Shown in pieces: positions 33,310 through 45,901 of a DNA stretch of 64,000 nt (positions within the stretch are counted from its first letter, which is position 1; the number at the start of each line of letters is the position of its first letter). A program made the translations under genes and the position numbers. The notes under the pieces were generated by a model that saw nothing but the letters and a program-made list of their open reading frames with translations, had not been told where the DNA came from and made no database searches. The stretch lies in the NCBI GenBank assembly GCA_050084515.1, contig CM114273.1:25110001-25174000 (forward strand), written 5' to 3'. This stretch comes from Blasia pusilla (lineage: Eukaryota; Marchantiophyta; Marchantiopsida; Blasiales).

Positions 33310-34215
33310 TCATCCCCCCAGTGCTACTCGTGATCCACCTTGGTCAGCAAGGTCAGCGGCTTCGCAATCGAACTGAATCCCTTGACGTATCGCCGATAGA
33401 AGTTCGCCAATCCCATGAATGCGCGAACACGGCTCACATCTGTAGGGCGTGGAATGCGTGAGATAGCCTCTACCTTCGTCTGATGACAAGGCCCCCTGGG
33501 TATATTGTATGACCCAAGTACTCAATCTGGTCGTAGAAGAACTTGCACTTGCCTGGATGTAGCTTCAGCCCATGTAATTGCAATCGTCGAAACACCTCCT
33601 CTAGATGTCGCTCATGCTCCTCAACTGTGGCGCTAAAGACTAAGATGTCATCAATATAACACCTAGCAAAATCCAGACCAGCCAAGATCCTATCCATGAC
33701 CCTCTGAAACTCAGCCGAGGTGTTCTTTAACCCAAATGGTAAGAACCGCCACTAGTACAAACAATCCTTCCCGTGAGGATCAATGCCCCAAAATGCCATC
33801 TTGTGCGTGTCCTCCAATCTGATCGGTAGCTGATGGTATCTTGCTCGCAAATCCAATGAACTGAAGACCTTTGCGTGACCAATCACATCAAAGATCTCCT
33901 CAAGGGTGGGCATGGCATACCTATTGGACTTTGTCTGCCGATTGATAGGTCGGTAATCCCCACACATCCGCCTATCCGTCCAGTTGCCATGCACATCCTT
34001 CTTGGCGGGCATGACAATGGCAGATGCATACTCCCCATGCGATATCTCCACTAGTCCTGCTCCGACCAAGTCCTGGCTCCTACTCTGATCAGAGCCCTCT
34101 CCATATCATTGTACTTATAGGATCTTCGGAAGATCGGCGTATCAATCGACAACTCAATGCTGATCCTCGGTCCCTTCAGCGTATCCAAATCCTCCATGCT
34201 AAACGAAAATCAGCT
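33310..34215 (-). pseudogene. Copy 2 reverse transcriptase
   Basis: Stretches 33752-34069, 33470-33697 and 33310-33525 cover the RT. Motifs in order are RRMCGDYRPINRQT, SSLDLRARYHQL, FLPFGLKNT, CYIDDILVFS and LHPGKCKFF. TAG at 33752-33754 stands where copy 1 has CAG, and a frameshift lies near 33.48 kb. Catalytic aspartates are present. The N-terminal part continues upstream into a decayed linker from the truncated methyltransferase. Confidence 0.85.
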
Positions 34216-34479
34216 CTTATAACTCCTGAGGAACTGATGTATTCGGCACCGCTCTCCTCCTATCAACTTTGGGCCCATATCTGGCTCCCAAATCTCCATC
34301 GTGACTACGGTAGGACTCTCGGGCGCGGGTATCGGTAGTTGCTATGGTGCAACCCCGTCTTGAACAACAACACTCGACCGCTCTCCTACAACCAACTGCA
34401 AAATCTGATCTCCTCCACATGCGCTATCCCAAACCATGCTCAATGTTGTGGCTATCATCTCACGGCCTCCTTGTATGCA

Positions 34480-35240
34480 TAGGAAGCGGGAAAACTCACA
34501 AACGTGGGAAAGGCTGCCTGCGGCTTGCCTACCCTGTTGACCACAGTCAACGGTGGTCGATCATCGTGCCTCACTGCCTGTGAGCGACAACCTGGATCCA
34601 TAATGGAATCCACTAACAAATGGGAGGGGCGCTCCACTCTCGCATACACCCTCCGTAACACCTCGTGGGGCACCAAGTTGGTCCACCATAGAAGCGGGCG
34701 ATGGGCTCTAGAACCAACACTCGCCGCATCCAAGAACACTGCTGGGCCGATCCAGGCACACACCTGATGAGCACTCGTCACCACCCATGACCTGGAGTCT
34801 CCTAAGATCGGCACATTCTCCAGAATGTAGGCTCGAGAACGAGACTGGTGCTCCTACAACTGCCGTAAGACCCTCAACATCTCCCAAAACAACCTGGACC
34901 GAGTGTCAGCCAACCCGCTGCCTCGTCCAGCACCCGATTGGCCCTGACATGGCCTACCGGGAATGACCAAATCAATGGTCCCTACCCGCTCTAAATCTTG
35001 CGCCCCCAACAATGAAATATCCCTCGGTAGGGAACTCTGGTACCCCTCTATCGTGGACGCAGAAAATAAGTCGGGAAAACGTGGGCGTAGCTGTGCCACA
35101 TGTTGTAGTGAGACGCGCCTTGCAACATCATCACTCTCCACATACATGTGCTGCTGTACTTGCACTCCCGCCTGCAAAACAAAAGCTAACCCGGTGCTAA
35201 TCCCTCCAATGAGATCCAACACTCGAATACCCTCCTCCGG
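34480..35240 (-). pseudogene. Copy 2 DNMT3-like methyltransferase domain, lacking motifs IX-X
   Basis: Motif I is LDLIGGISTGL (about 35.18-35.22 kb). Motif II is MYVESDD. Motif IV, DLVIPGRPCQGQS, has an intact Pro-Cys (Cys codon at 34947-34949). The GLADTRSRLFWEMLRVL run fits the DNMT3 helix after the catalytic loop. Motif VI is YILENVP near 34.82 kb and motif VIII is AHRPLLWWTNL. The sequence FVSFPASYAYKEAVR is followed directly by text matching the post-methyltransferase linker, so the target-recognition end and motifs IX-X seen in copy 1 have been deleted. A stop after VLRQL separates motifs IV and VI. It is inactive, but independently confirms the domain and its place between protease and RT. 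Confidence 0.85.
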
Positions 35241-35639
35241 GATACACCACACAATGGGTGTGGTATCCAAGGATGTCATCGTAGCACTCCTTGCTACCTC
35301 GGGTTCCCTGGTGCAAACGCCTTGCTCCACGCGGTCTCCACGTGCTCATCTGCCAATCGTCGAAGCTCCTCAGTCGAGCCCCACAGCGGCACCTCTCCTC
35401 CATATAAATGTCAGGACCGGGAGTATCCTCTGCATGTACATGTCCCTCAATCAAATCCCTAGGCCAAGTGATGGCACTGTTAAATGCTCCTAAGGTCGCC
35501 ATCTCTCCTCGCCATTGCTCGATCACTGCACCTGTGAATCAAACGGGTAATGAGCTAAGGCGCCCATTACCTGACTTCCATCCTGGTCTGTAGGACGTTG
35601 ACTCCTCCCAGTAATCCAAGGAAAACCCTATCGGGTATA

Positions 35640-36290
35640 ACACTGCTTCACCAACCAAGACGTCGTAGGACTATGCATCAGTCACTATCGCCTTGGCTTG
35701 CACCACAGACTCATCTGTAGGATGTCCCGAGCGAATCCTCACCACGATCTCCTGTCGGGTGATATACTGTGTGGTACTCGCTCCACCCAAGGATGTATGT
35801 ATCCGGAATGGACAATGCTCCACATCGGCTCTCGTCAAGCCCAATCCTCTGAATGACGCTTTCCCCAACATAAGGGGTTGCGCTCCTAAATCCAACAAGA
35901 CGCGCTGCGGACTAAAAGCTCTTTCTCCGGGACTCACCAACTGGAAGACCTCTCCTCAGTTATCCAGCAACACAACATCAGGAGAAGCCATGGCATGCTC
36001 TATCATGGGTGTAGCGGGCATCTCCGCCATCCTAGCAACCGCAACCTGCCATGAATCTGACGTGGACGGCCCGAGCATCCGCTCCAAGGGCAGGTCCATC
36101 ACCTCCTCTGCAATCACCTCTGAACGTGATGCAGAAACTCCAACTCCACGCTCATATAGCGTAGCGGCCAGTCGAAAAGCTTCGGCGGGCGTACCCCCCA
36201 ACGTCGTAATATCGAAAGCAGAAAATATAGGAGCGCGGTACACAATGGTGGCCGCCCCCAACAACGTGCTCGACACATGCCCAAGCGTGC
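35640..36290 (-). pseudogene. Copy 2 aspartic protease region
   Basis: Stretches 35956-36276 and 35671-35940 match copy 1 (10251-10826). The catalytic signature is VLLDLGAQPLML: the Asp is kept, but the following Ser/Thr is Leu. Copy 1 has the opposite state (His-Ser-Gly). Each copy has therefore lost a different residue of the ancestral retropepsin triad. Downstream text includes YDVLVGEAVLYPIGFSLDYW (about 35.6-35.67 kb), shared with copy 1. Confidence 0.7.
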
Positions 36291-36299
36291 AGGGTAAAG

Positions 36300-37570
36300 G
36301 ACTAGAATGGGTAACCTGAACACATGTCGATGTCGCTCCTCAGCAACTGCAAATCTCAACCCCAACTCGGTCATGGAGACAACTCCTTGAATCAGCAAGT
36401 CATACTCCTCCCGTACTAACGCTGCTCAAAACTCCTAGATAGACTGTGCGGTTCCAATATAATGGTGCAGTGTTGCAGGCGGCATAGAACGGCACGGCCC
36501 TCGATGGTTGGATGCGGCACTTGGCGGCATACCCTCCTCAATCAACAATAAACCCACACTCTGCTCCACAATGACGGTGCGGTGCGGCCACAAGTGGCAC
36601 GATGCGGCAATCGACAACGCGTTGCAGCTACGGGCGTCACAACACGGTACTCGATCGTCGTCGAGCAGCTACCAATCACAATATAGCAGCATGAAATCAA
36701 AACTCAAACACAATAACCGGAGGTCATCTGCCCTCACTGGTTGACGACAAAACTTCGATGACGGTGTCGGCCAAAACAAAGTACGTGGTAGTGACGCAAG
36801 TCAGAGAATCAACGAACGTCGTGGAAGACCCTCCACTCCGTAATGGCGGCAATGGCAACCAAAGGTGGACGACGGCCGAATGCGGCTCTAAGCAACGTTG
36901 GGCAACAGCAACGGCCGGCCGGTGGACAGTGGACCGTTGACGGTGACGGTGATGATTTACGGTTTACCGTCGATGGTGACGGTGACTATGACGGCGACGG
37001 CCGCTACCGGCGTGGCGGCTGGTTTAGGGTTTGAACAATTTAACCCTAAAAATTGCCTAGCAATGGCAGTTTTGCAAGATTGACCATAACTTTTTACTTG
37101 CAACTCCAAATTGTGCACCGTTTGTTGCATAACGTGCACAGCTTTGCGATCTACAACAGCATTAAAATTTTTTTGGAATTGGACATTCTAGGAAAAACTT
37201 AAGGGGACTGTTGTAAAACCCAATGTCTCTTTCTCGTACACAAAATTTGGCAGCGCTTCCACGCTGATTTCTCCCAACCAAAATGTAAAACCTGTAAAAA
37301 TACAAATCAGCAAGCTACATGGTGCTCCCGAGAGTACCGGCATGGGGCAACCCGCCCCCATAATCAATCCCTATCAGAAATTGGGCAGCGCTTCCGCGTG
37401 CCACTCTTCCACACGAAAAATCGGCAAATGCAAAGAACAATCAAAGTAGGTCTTGCTCCGATGAGCACTCCCATGAGCCGCTGAACGGGGAACACGGTCC
37501 CCAACCTGCAAAAACAGCGAGTGATCAGCGAGCTCCCCTATGAAGCTCTCTTACTCTCTCATTCTCTCTT
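36300..37570 (-). other. Copy 2 leader with most of gag deleted
   Basis: This lies between module A1 and the pre-protease segment. No zinc knuckle or capsid motif is present. At 36.93-37.01 kb there is a short GACGGT/GACGGC-rich run. At 37023-37031 and 37042-37050 the telobox-like words TTTAGGGTT and AACCCTAAA form an inverted pair. No 5S-like module was seen here, unlike copy 1. Confidence 0.5.
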
Positions 37571-38022
37571 TGTAAAGTAAGATCCAATCTCTCTCTACAG
37601 CATCTCACACCATAACTGTCAAAGGTGTGCACTCTCTCTCATGTCAAACCAAACCCACTCTCCTAATGAGACATTTGGGTTACACTCACAAGGCAAGGGA
37701 CCATAGCTCCGCCGCCTCATGCCAAGAGGTTCAACAAAGAGAGAATGAGCTCTCAAGCTCTCTCTCCTTGAGATATACCCCTCCCCTCTCCCAAGCTATC
37801 TCCATGGTAACCATGGTCACCTCCTTGGCTCTTGATCTGATGTAGGAGGTCAAGGGCCACTTACCAAAAATATAAAGTCGATCATATACTCAAAAATGGT
37901 ATTTACCTTAAATAGTAAGGTGCTCAATATGGCTCCAAATGAGCCGAAACGAAAGGGAAACCTGCTCTCTCAGGTTTCCCGGAGCCTCAGCAGGTCATCC
38001 TCAACCTACTGAGTATGTCCTC
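37571..38022 (-). repeat. Module A1 of copy 2, outer end truncated
   Basis: Partner of 30402-30862. Begins TGTAAAGTAAG; the match fades after GTCCTC at about 38.02 kb. Module B is absent on both sides. This is the same asymmetry as in copy 1. Confidence 0.8.
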
Positions 38023-41000
38023 TAGGTGCTAGAAGCCAAAGTCAATTTAAGTCATCGAAACTACTAACCCTTTTCAATGAGTTTTTGATATTTTTCAAAA
38101 ATTCCTACAAAAATTCTGATAGGCTCCTAACATCCTCTACAATTGAGTAAACTTGGAAAAGAGAGTTTAGGACCCTAGCTAGGTGACTTTCAAATCTACA
38201 CGATTCATCCAAAGTGCGTATCAATATTATTAAAAGAGGATGGGCTTCAAAACCCCTTCCACGTATGCAATTTAACTTCTTCTCCTCATGAAACGTGTAA
38301 TATGTAATATGCAATTAATTTACTTGGACTTAATTGCGATAGGTGAGTGTTTTTCAGTTCATACTCCAGGTTTGGATGATGTTCTTCACCCGTGCGGAGC
38401 ACGGGCACCCACTAGTGTTACTAAAAGACGAAAGTATCAACACAATATAAATTCATTTTCTCTCACCCTCATATTTGAAAGGAAAATACAAGAAAAAATT
38501 AAAAATAATTAAAAGAGGTTGGCCACTACTCCAAATTTAACTACCTCTCTATAGAGAGGCATACCTTGATACATTTGAATTTCATAATAAAGGTGGTAAT
38601 AAAAAATCACATGTCCACTTTTTCCAATTTAATAACTGAAAGGGCAACTTCATATAAATATACAAACCTTGGATGGCTGACGTGTACCAAGCGAAAAGAC
38701 GAAACGTGAAACAAGATAGAACTGGAAACTCGTCGGGGAAAGACGGTACAGTCTTCGCTTTTGCTGTAGGGCCTTTTCGCGACCTGTCGTGATGATGGAA
38801 GGGCCACGCCGGTGCCACGTTAACCGTGCCGTTATCTGGGAACGCCGCACGCTGACGTCGCAGGTTTATCTATGCGCCTGTCACGGACGAAAGCTGAGCG
38901 CAGCCACCGGAATAGACCAGAGCCGCGACACGAGCGAGTGAAGGACGCCGATCTGGTCCTTCGAACCCGAAGGTCCCTGGCCGTAGCCGTATAATTCCGT
39001 ATCTGACTTCCGTATCATGCGTTGGTGTCGGCCTGACTCGGTCATCATTAGTTGGGCTTAGGGTTCCGTTCACGTGGGAAAAAACATCGCTGCAAGTGGA
39101 TGACAGTCCGCAGCGAAGCTCTCCAGGAGATGAAGGATCGATAGATCGATGATCGATCCGTAGATGGGTGCAGTCATGTAGATAATTGCAATCTCCCTGA
39201 CATGGGGTTCGTCTGTCCGCGAGCCTGTTCGTTCTCCTGTGTTCCGATTTCCGGCCGGAGTGCAATGGATATGAATGATGTCCTTTTGTCTCTTGGGGTT
39301 CTTCGCATAGATTGGATTCCTGATCGTTAAGTGGGATGTGGCAGAGCGGGCTTGAATGACAGCTACTGGAATGTATATGCTATGGCAGGTTTGGATTCGT
39401 CGGAACGTTCAACGTCGGAGGGCAGATGTGGAGAGCCTCTGCATGATTGATCTGTCACCTCCGCTTCGAGAAGTGGGTGGAATTGGGGACTCTGCAACGG
39501 GCCTGCAATTACTGTAAAGTGACGAACTGTTCTGACCATGCTCTATCCAGTGAGTAGGTATTTCCCCTGAAATTGGTCGCATGAGCTATGGCGACATGTA
39601 TTTATTTCCTTTCCTGCAGGGGACCATGCCAAATGTAGTCGCGGTAAGCCGATCCATTACGCGGACACTGTCACGCGTACCAGCCACTTACAATGCAGAC
39701 CCTGTCATGCTGATGATCACGGCGGATGCCTGGCGCGGTGCTGAAATTGTATGCGACCTCGCTCTCAGACGGCTGCGCGAGTCAGTGATGAAGCCGGACA
39801 GGCAGACGCCGGGTTTCGCCCGACTTGAATCTCGGAGCTCACCAGGACAGGCTGCAATCAAGAGATATTCTCCCACCCTCCACCAGCACCAAGAATCAAT
39901 TGAGACGAGTCGCGCTAAAAAGGATGCTCGTTTGCTAGAACTTGACAGACGGAATTTGGAAAACAAGTCAGTAGGGGGACATGGATGAATTTTCTGGATT
40001 CGTCCGGAGTGGTCCCGGAAACTTGTTGCCCAAAATGGAAATGCATGGTGGTGCGGCGATTCGTCGCCATACGCGGGCCGAGTGTGGACTGTGGTGAGGG
40101 TGAGTAAGTCAAACGAAGAGGAAGAGAGGAGAAGCGGATGGTAAAAGAGTCCTGCTTTCAGAGAATACGAATGCGGGGTCGGGGGGATCTCCTCCACGCT
40201 ATGTAGATTTCCATCCATATCTAGATCCCATAGCCCTGTTTTCGTTTTCTGGTGGTGCTCTTTTCTAAGCAGTCCTGTTTTGGTGCCACTGTGCCCGAAG
40301 GACACTGCATCCATGGCTGCCCTTACTCCTTCCTCTTTTATTTTGTTTTAATCGAGCCGACTCTAGACATCCCATCCGAGAATAAGTAGGTACCACTTCG
40401 TACAAGAAGACAAAATGCCGAGACGTTCCCTTCTCGCTACAGTCCCCTCTCGCGGTCCAAAGTTTTGGAAGGGTTTACAACAGTGGAAGCATCGTGAGGA
40501 GTCTGCTATCGTTTGCTGGCCCTGAGAAGTCTTTGGATGACGGTGGGTGTGCCTTACAACCGCGTTTATTTCGTCAGCTAGAATCATTGATCTTGTCTGA
40601 CTTTCGGGAAGAACAACATGCCTGTATTCATTAACGATGCCAAAAGGAAATCCAACTATATTCTACCTTACTGCTCCAGGATCTTGTGCTGCGTGTGGGT
40701 AGGTGGGAGACACTAATTCTCTAAGTGCCCTCTCTCTCTCTCTAAGCGAATTGTCTCCGCGCGGTAAAAGCTGGAATCGGAACCGAAATTCACATTCCAT
40801 TCTCTTTCCAAATGATGCCCCTCTGGCCCCCGAGGTTTCCGGAACTGCCAATTTGTGAACGTCGTCCTCTCGCGTTCCGATCACACCACTTTACCGAGAC
40901 GCAACCTCTCTTTTCGTCCGTCCCCACATCTTGCGAAGGTAGATTTTAGGGCTTCCCCCTTTTCTTCTTCCCCTCCCCTATCCGTGAAGTTAGATTTGAA

Positions 41001-44000
41001 TGGTTCCTTCCCCTTTTCCTTCTCCCCCGCCGGGTGTGCGTGTGGACTATCCTTCTTGTCCTTCCTCTGAGTTCCCATCTTCTTCTATTCATATCATGTC
41101 CTGTATCTACTTCCTGATGCATGGATATGTCCTCTTCTAGTTCCGGCATCCTCGTCAATGAATATCCTCGTTCTATTCCCATGTAGCCCAGCCTGCACAG
41201 GACGTTCAGTTCCGAGAAACAAGAGGCGTGTGCACTTGTTGCCACCAGGCCCGGAATACTTCCCGACTGACGTTTCTTCATCGACGTGCCGAACCTGAAG
41301 AAATGGAGGTCCAACTGTGTCACCTGAGTTTGTGGCTCTACGCAGAGGAGTGAGTGCACGACCTTCAGGACACGAGAAGGCAAATGTGAGGTCAGGGCGT
41401 GTGGCAGCATTGCGGCCGCCCTGACGTCCATCGTCGAGCGGTACAATTGTGAGAGATAGCAGAGTTCCAGAGGTATTACTGGCTAGTCGTGAGAAGGGGA
41501 GAGAGAGAGAGAGACTGCGCTCTTTAAGTCGCGCCTGTCATGAGCCTTACGACTTGAGTTCGAAAGTCGGAGAGAGAGACTGTACTTATTAAATAGTGCC
41601 TGTCGTAGCTACGTACACACACACACGAGACAAAATTTACTTGAATTTCGGAGGCACGGTTGGGTGTGGGTGGGGGAGACCGGGAAATTGTTTGAAACAG
41701 TCAAAGCTATAATCTGCAGCATTTACTCACTCCATGTTTGCAGTCCTTGTTCTCTGTTTCGGGCAGGAATCGGGTTGAGGGTAAGGGAGTTAAGGGAGAC
41801 GGGAAGTATGATTGTTGTTTGTACGTCGAAAGGAAATACAGCTGCTTCTCACCCACGGCTGTAGTCTTGCTGTAAAGGTCGGGGATGGCAGAAAGAAGGG
41901 AAGGGACGAGTTGGGAAGACGAGTAGGCAAGTCGACCGCTTTCATGGAATTGCAGTTATCTTGCACTTAAGGCAGTACGGTTAGTGCCACGACATACATG
42001 CATGTAACCCGGTGCGGTTGCAGGATCTTCGCAGGATAGGTGCACTGATGTATCAATGGCTTCATGACCGAAGCTAGGACCTCATCTACAGCGTAGCCAC
42101 TCATGATGTTCTCCTGGAATATCGTCGGGTCGCATCTCCTGTATATCTCGGAAAAGGACATCCATGCAGCAATGCAGAGAAAGAAAGGCATGGGTAAGAG
42201 AATTCGACTGATCTGGAAAGCTACATTATCTGAACAATGATTTAGGGGATGATGAGCGGAGTCCCGGAAATCCTTACTTGCCTGGCCTGCAGGGGATTAT
42301 TGCAGCCCAACCATTGGCAACCCCTTGCACGAATGCACCGCATTTAATATCCACTTGCGATCATCACCTGCCGCTCGGCTCACCTCATCTTCCCCCTTCT
42401 ACCTACTAGCCTCCTACATGATCAGGCACCAACTAGTCAGTGTCATGTCCTGCGGAAGCAGGTTCCATTTCCTCCCTTCCCACCTCGGACCTGACTGAGC
42501 CACCCCTCTCGGTTTCGTAACCCTTCCGCCCCAAGAGCCAAAGCATCCATCATCGCCTGCCTGCCAGTAGGGCTAAACTCCGTTTGCTTCCGGACCCTAC
42601 CCAACTAATCCTCACCCGTACTGCTTCTGTGACGCTCTCTCCGAGGGGCGAGCATCCAGTACATGGCTTTCGCTTCCGAACTCTGCCCAATTCTGAGCTC
42701 ACCCGCAACCCTCACATCACCTCTTCCTCCCACTTCCGTGTCGTGCTCCGAAGATCCAAGCATCCGTAATGAATCCTACAAGGTTGGTGCCAGGTTTTCC
42801 CGAGTGGATGAGCCGATCACCGGCCGGGCGGCCACCGGCAGCGCCCCTGTTCGTTGTAGTGCCTGCACAACGCTCCACCACCACGTCCAGAATGTTGACA
42901 ACCGCGTCGGATCCATAGCCGCAGAGATCAGATCATGGCATGCGTGATTGATGTTCGCGCATTTTCCCAGAAGGGGACGAAGAGAGCGTAAGTCCAACCA
43001 CCTCCTGCCAAAGAAAAATGAAACCCGTCTATGCCCTCACATCTCCATCTCTCTCTCTCTCTCCCCTGTTCTTCCTTCGTTTACTGAATCCCGAGCCTCG
43101 GTTTTCGGACGGGAAAGAGGCCGTGAGCCGCGATCCGGACTCCGGAGATCCCAACCCGACAAGAAAACCCGTGAAATATCGTGGAAAAGTCAAACATGCG
43201 GAGTTCTATCCACAACGAGTTGACGTGGGACTTCACACGTTGTTCTAGTTGTGAGCTTGTGAGTGCGAACTGGGAAAAGAGAGAGAGAGAGAGAGGCTAA
43301 TGGGATTAGCCATGAGCCGTAGTATCTTGGTTTCTTGGAGCCCACACTAATCGATCGATTGACGCTCTGCACCTCGAGATCATAAACATGCCCGAGGATT
43401 TATCCGTTCGTGTCAATTGATTACGTGCGAGTATGCCTCATGACCGATCATCTCTTCCGTCTGTTAGCACCACTGCATGCGCAGCACTGTCGTCGCTCGC
43501 TTCGTTCATTCATCTCAACATCGATAAAAGTGGAGCCCAAAAATTAGCCTCTTCCTGGCTTCTATAATTTCCTTCCACCTCTTCCAACTCCTCGATACCT
43601 TTTCCTGTTCATTGTAATGTCAATGCTGCTCGTCTGTATTATTACTATTACGGCACAACCCCCATCTGAGTGTGTGATATTGAAATGTGTTCAATATCAC
43701 ACACTTCACATTTTTCACACTCTTTTTAAATTCTTCTTCATTAAATATATGTGGAAATATGAAATAGTAACACCTTTGAAGTCCCTCCGTAGATGTCCGA
43801 CTTTTATGTGCGTTTATGATGGTGGGCCCTTGAATAGAAATTGGTATGTGTGGGTCGGTGATCCATCCCATCCATTTCATTTACTCCTCCATTAAGTTTA
43901 TGAACAATTTTTACTTAAAGATCTTTGGGGAGGTCTATGTCTCTATTCCAAGAGGCGGGGAGTTTTTTTTACCACAAGGGGTAAATTTATGGCAGTAGGT

Positions 44001-44329
44001 TGAATAGACCCGTAATTAAAAAAATTTAACCGGTTTGAAAAGGTAATATTTGAAACTCCCGGGAAATTTCTGGAGTTTTTTTAAAGTGTTCAGAAATTTT
44101 CCGATATTTTATTATTTTCGGCAGTTCATTTTTGATTACTCGGGATGTTGTTCAGTTCATATCCGACACTTGAAAAACAAACCGGAAAAAAAATTTCACG
44201 TACTCTTGGACTTGAGCCTCTTTTCATTTCTTCTCCACTTCTGGAGTCTTGGACCTCAATGTTAATGCAAACATTCACTTCAAAGTTCACACTTTCTTTT
44301 AGTGCCCTTTTAGTGCATCATCCTTGGCA
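38023..44329. other. No gene recognised over 6.3 kb
   Basis: Higher GC than the flanking retroelements between about 38.7 and 43.5 kb. Several ORFs of 130-210 codons exist on both strands (for example 39581-39988 plus and 39688-40314 minus, which overlap), but none shows a family motif, and their overlap argues against both. CT/GA runs occur at about 41.5, 43.05 and 43.28 kb. A SINE-like string related to kinase intron 11 lies near 41.53 kb. A perfect hairpin is listed separately. An unrecognised gene or a long non-coding transcript cannot be excluded. Confidence 0.4.
43669..43705. repeat. 16-bp perfect hairpin with 5-base loop
   Basis: Arms 43669-43684 and 43690-43705 are exact reverse complements around ATGTG. 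It lies in AT-rich sequence without a T-run, so it is not a terminator. It may belong to a small inverted-repeat element. Confidence 0.85.
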
Positions 44330-44459
44330 GGAATTGAACCTGGCTAGGCCTCCCACCAGCTGGGAGCCAAGGATTTTACCCCTCTATAATACATTGAAGC
44401 TTTTACTAAAAGCTTCAATGTATTAGAAAAGGGACCCCCTTATCCCTACCACTAAGCTT
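44330..44459 (-). repeat. tRNA-type SINE-like element with a hairpin between A and B boxes
   Basis: On the minus strand AAGCTTAGTGGTAGGGATA (44441-44459) resembles a pol III A box (consensus TRGYNNARNNGG) and GGTTCAATTCC (44330-44340) is a good B box. They are about 100 bases apart instead of the usual 30-60. The gap contains a perfect 18-bp hairpin with a 3-base loop (44387-44404 and 44408-44425). It abuts the 3-prime end of the hAT gene. No tRNA acceptor stem was found, so it is not a tRNA gene. Confidence 0.5.
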
Positions 44460-44471
44460 TTCCCCCTCATC

Positions 44472-45901
44472 TTACACATCCACAACAACTTCACTTGGGT
44501 CTAAGGCATTTAAATTTACGCGAACTTCTGGTGGAATTTCTATCTCAGGAATATATCTCTCGGGATTGGCATACACATACCTAAAGTGTGCTGAATTCTT
44601 CCAAAGAACTACAGATTCAACCAACAAACCTTCATAATCATCTATTTTCCCCTCCAAGGCAATCCTAAGAACAACATCCAAATGCTTTGTCATTAACCTA
44701 TTCCTACTTTTAGTCTTGATCACATTCTCCACAGAGAAAGCTCTCTCACAAATAGCAGTACTAACACACTGTACCCTAGCAATATTCGCTAAAATGAGCA
44801 AGTTAGAGAACTTACATTGCAAGGACGGGCTCCAACTTACCATAGCCCACAAGTCCTTGAAGTTCCGATCTTTCCACTCCGTCGTGGCCATGAGCTTAAA
44901 TGATTGAAACTCTTGTTTCACAGCTCCTACACTCAGTAAAGAAGGTTGCAAGTGACCTTTGAAGGGTAAGTCTGTCCCAAAATGTGCACAGAGGTCACCC
45001 AATTCCTTACAACCCCAACTATTTAGTCCCACTTGCCTTGAAGGCATGTGCAGAGGATTCATTATCCTCATAGCACTAATCAAGTTGTTATCCCTAAATC
45101 GATCTCGTAAAGCTACACAAACACTCTCAGAAAAATTCTTCTTAAACAACAAGGCAGCCTCTAGATCCTTTCCTCTCCGATTCCTCAACATTTCTATGCT
45201 GTGGAACTTTCTGCCCCTAATCTCAGATTGTAAACGTTTCAAGTAACCCCCTGGAGGACCAAAGTCCGGTAGAATGTGATAACCACTTTCTTCAGAGAAA
45301 GTGGAGGCATTCAGATCAAGGTTCTCCATTACAAAATTCATTGTTATGGAAGCTATTTCAGAAGTCACTATACTACCTATGGTACTAACATCTACAAACT
45401 TATATTGGAACACCTTACTCAAGTTAGCAAGAAGAAACAAAATATCTGCCAAAAAGTACAGCTGATAGATCATCTGAAATGATCTGAGCTTGTTATACAA
45501 ATTTGCAGCATTACCATCATCTTCCGAAGGCGAGATATCTCTAAAATATGCAAGGACAGATTCCAGTGAGTCACATAAAGTAGTAACAGCCTGCCAACGC
45601 GACAACCAGCGAATCTTGTGGTACCTCTTCATCTCTTTCTGAGAATCGTTCAACTTTTCTTGCAAAGTTGCAAGACCACACTTCCTCTTGGACGACCTTC
45701 TAAAACATCAAGCTACTGCATTCAAAATTGAATCTACTTCTATAGATATTTGCTTACACCCTACACCTTTTGCTGCTGTTAAAGCAACGAGATTTGTCTT
45801 GTGCGCCACACAATGCACAGACAACATAAAAGGATTTATCTTATGTTTCAGTTGAGATGCTACTCCGTTTTGGCTTCCTACCATAGTAGAAGCTCCATCA
45901 G
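44472..45901 (-). pseudogene. hAT-family transposase, main part (truncated at 45901)
   Basis: The 397-codon stretch 44472-45665, plus text upstream through a stop to 45901, encodes a hAT-type transposase of the ZNF862-like or DUF4371 group. The upstream part reads DGASTMVGSQNGVASQL and VHCVAHKTNLVAL, typical of the RNase H-like core. The middle has KIRWLSRWQAV. The C-terminal hATC dimerisation domain shows STAICERAFSVEN followed by NRLMTKHLD. One stop lies near 45.70 kb. At 45902 the sequence switches abruptly to a gypsy LTR. The matching N-terminal side is at 53172 onward, so the gene was cut by that insertion. Confidence 0.8.

Larger units (their letters stand above)
30275..38022 (-). mobile_element. 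Retroelement copy 2: same family, gag deleted
   Basis: A 7.7-kb relative of copy 1 on the minus strand. It retains protease, methyltransferase motifs I-VIII, RT, RNase H, integrase and PHD finger in the same order. The gag zinc-knuckle block is absent: sequence passes from the leader almost directly to the pre-protease segment. Methyltransferase motifs IX-X are also deleted. End repeats repeat the copy 1 plan: module B (30275-30401), A (30402-30913), B (30916-31042), coding region, A (37571-38022). The A1 copy has lost about 65 bp at its outer end. Stops, frameshifts and a Glu to Lys change in the integrase active site show it is inactive. Lack of gag makes it dependent on other copies even when it was young. 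Confidence 0.85.

Noticed and set aside
39688-40314. 208-codon minus-strand ORF
   Set aside because: It overlaps another ORF on the plus strand, shows no family motif, and its composition looks like chance reading of GC-rich DNA.
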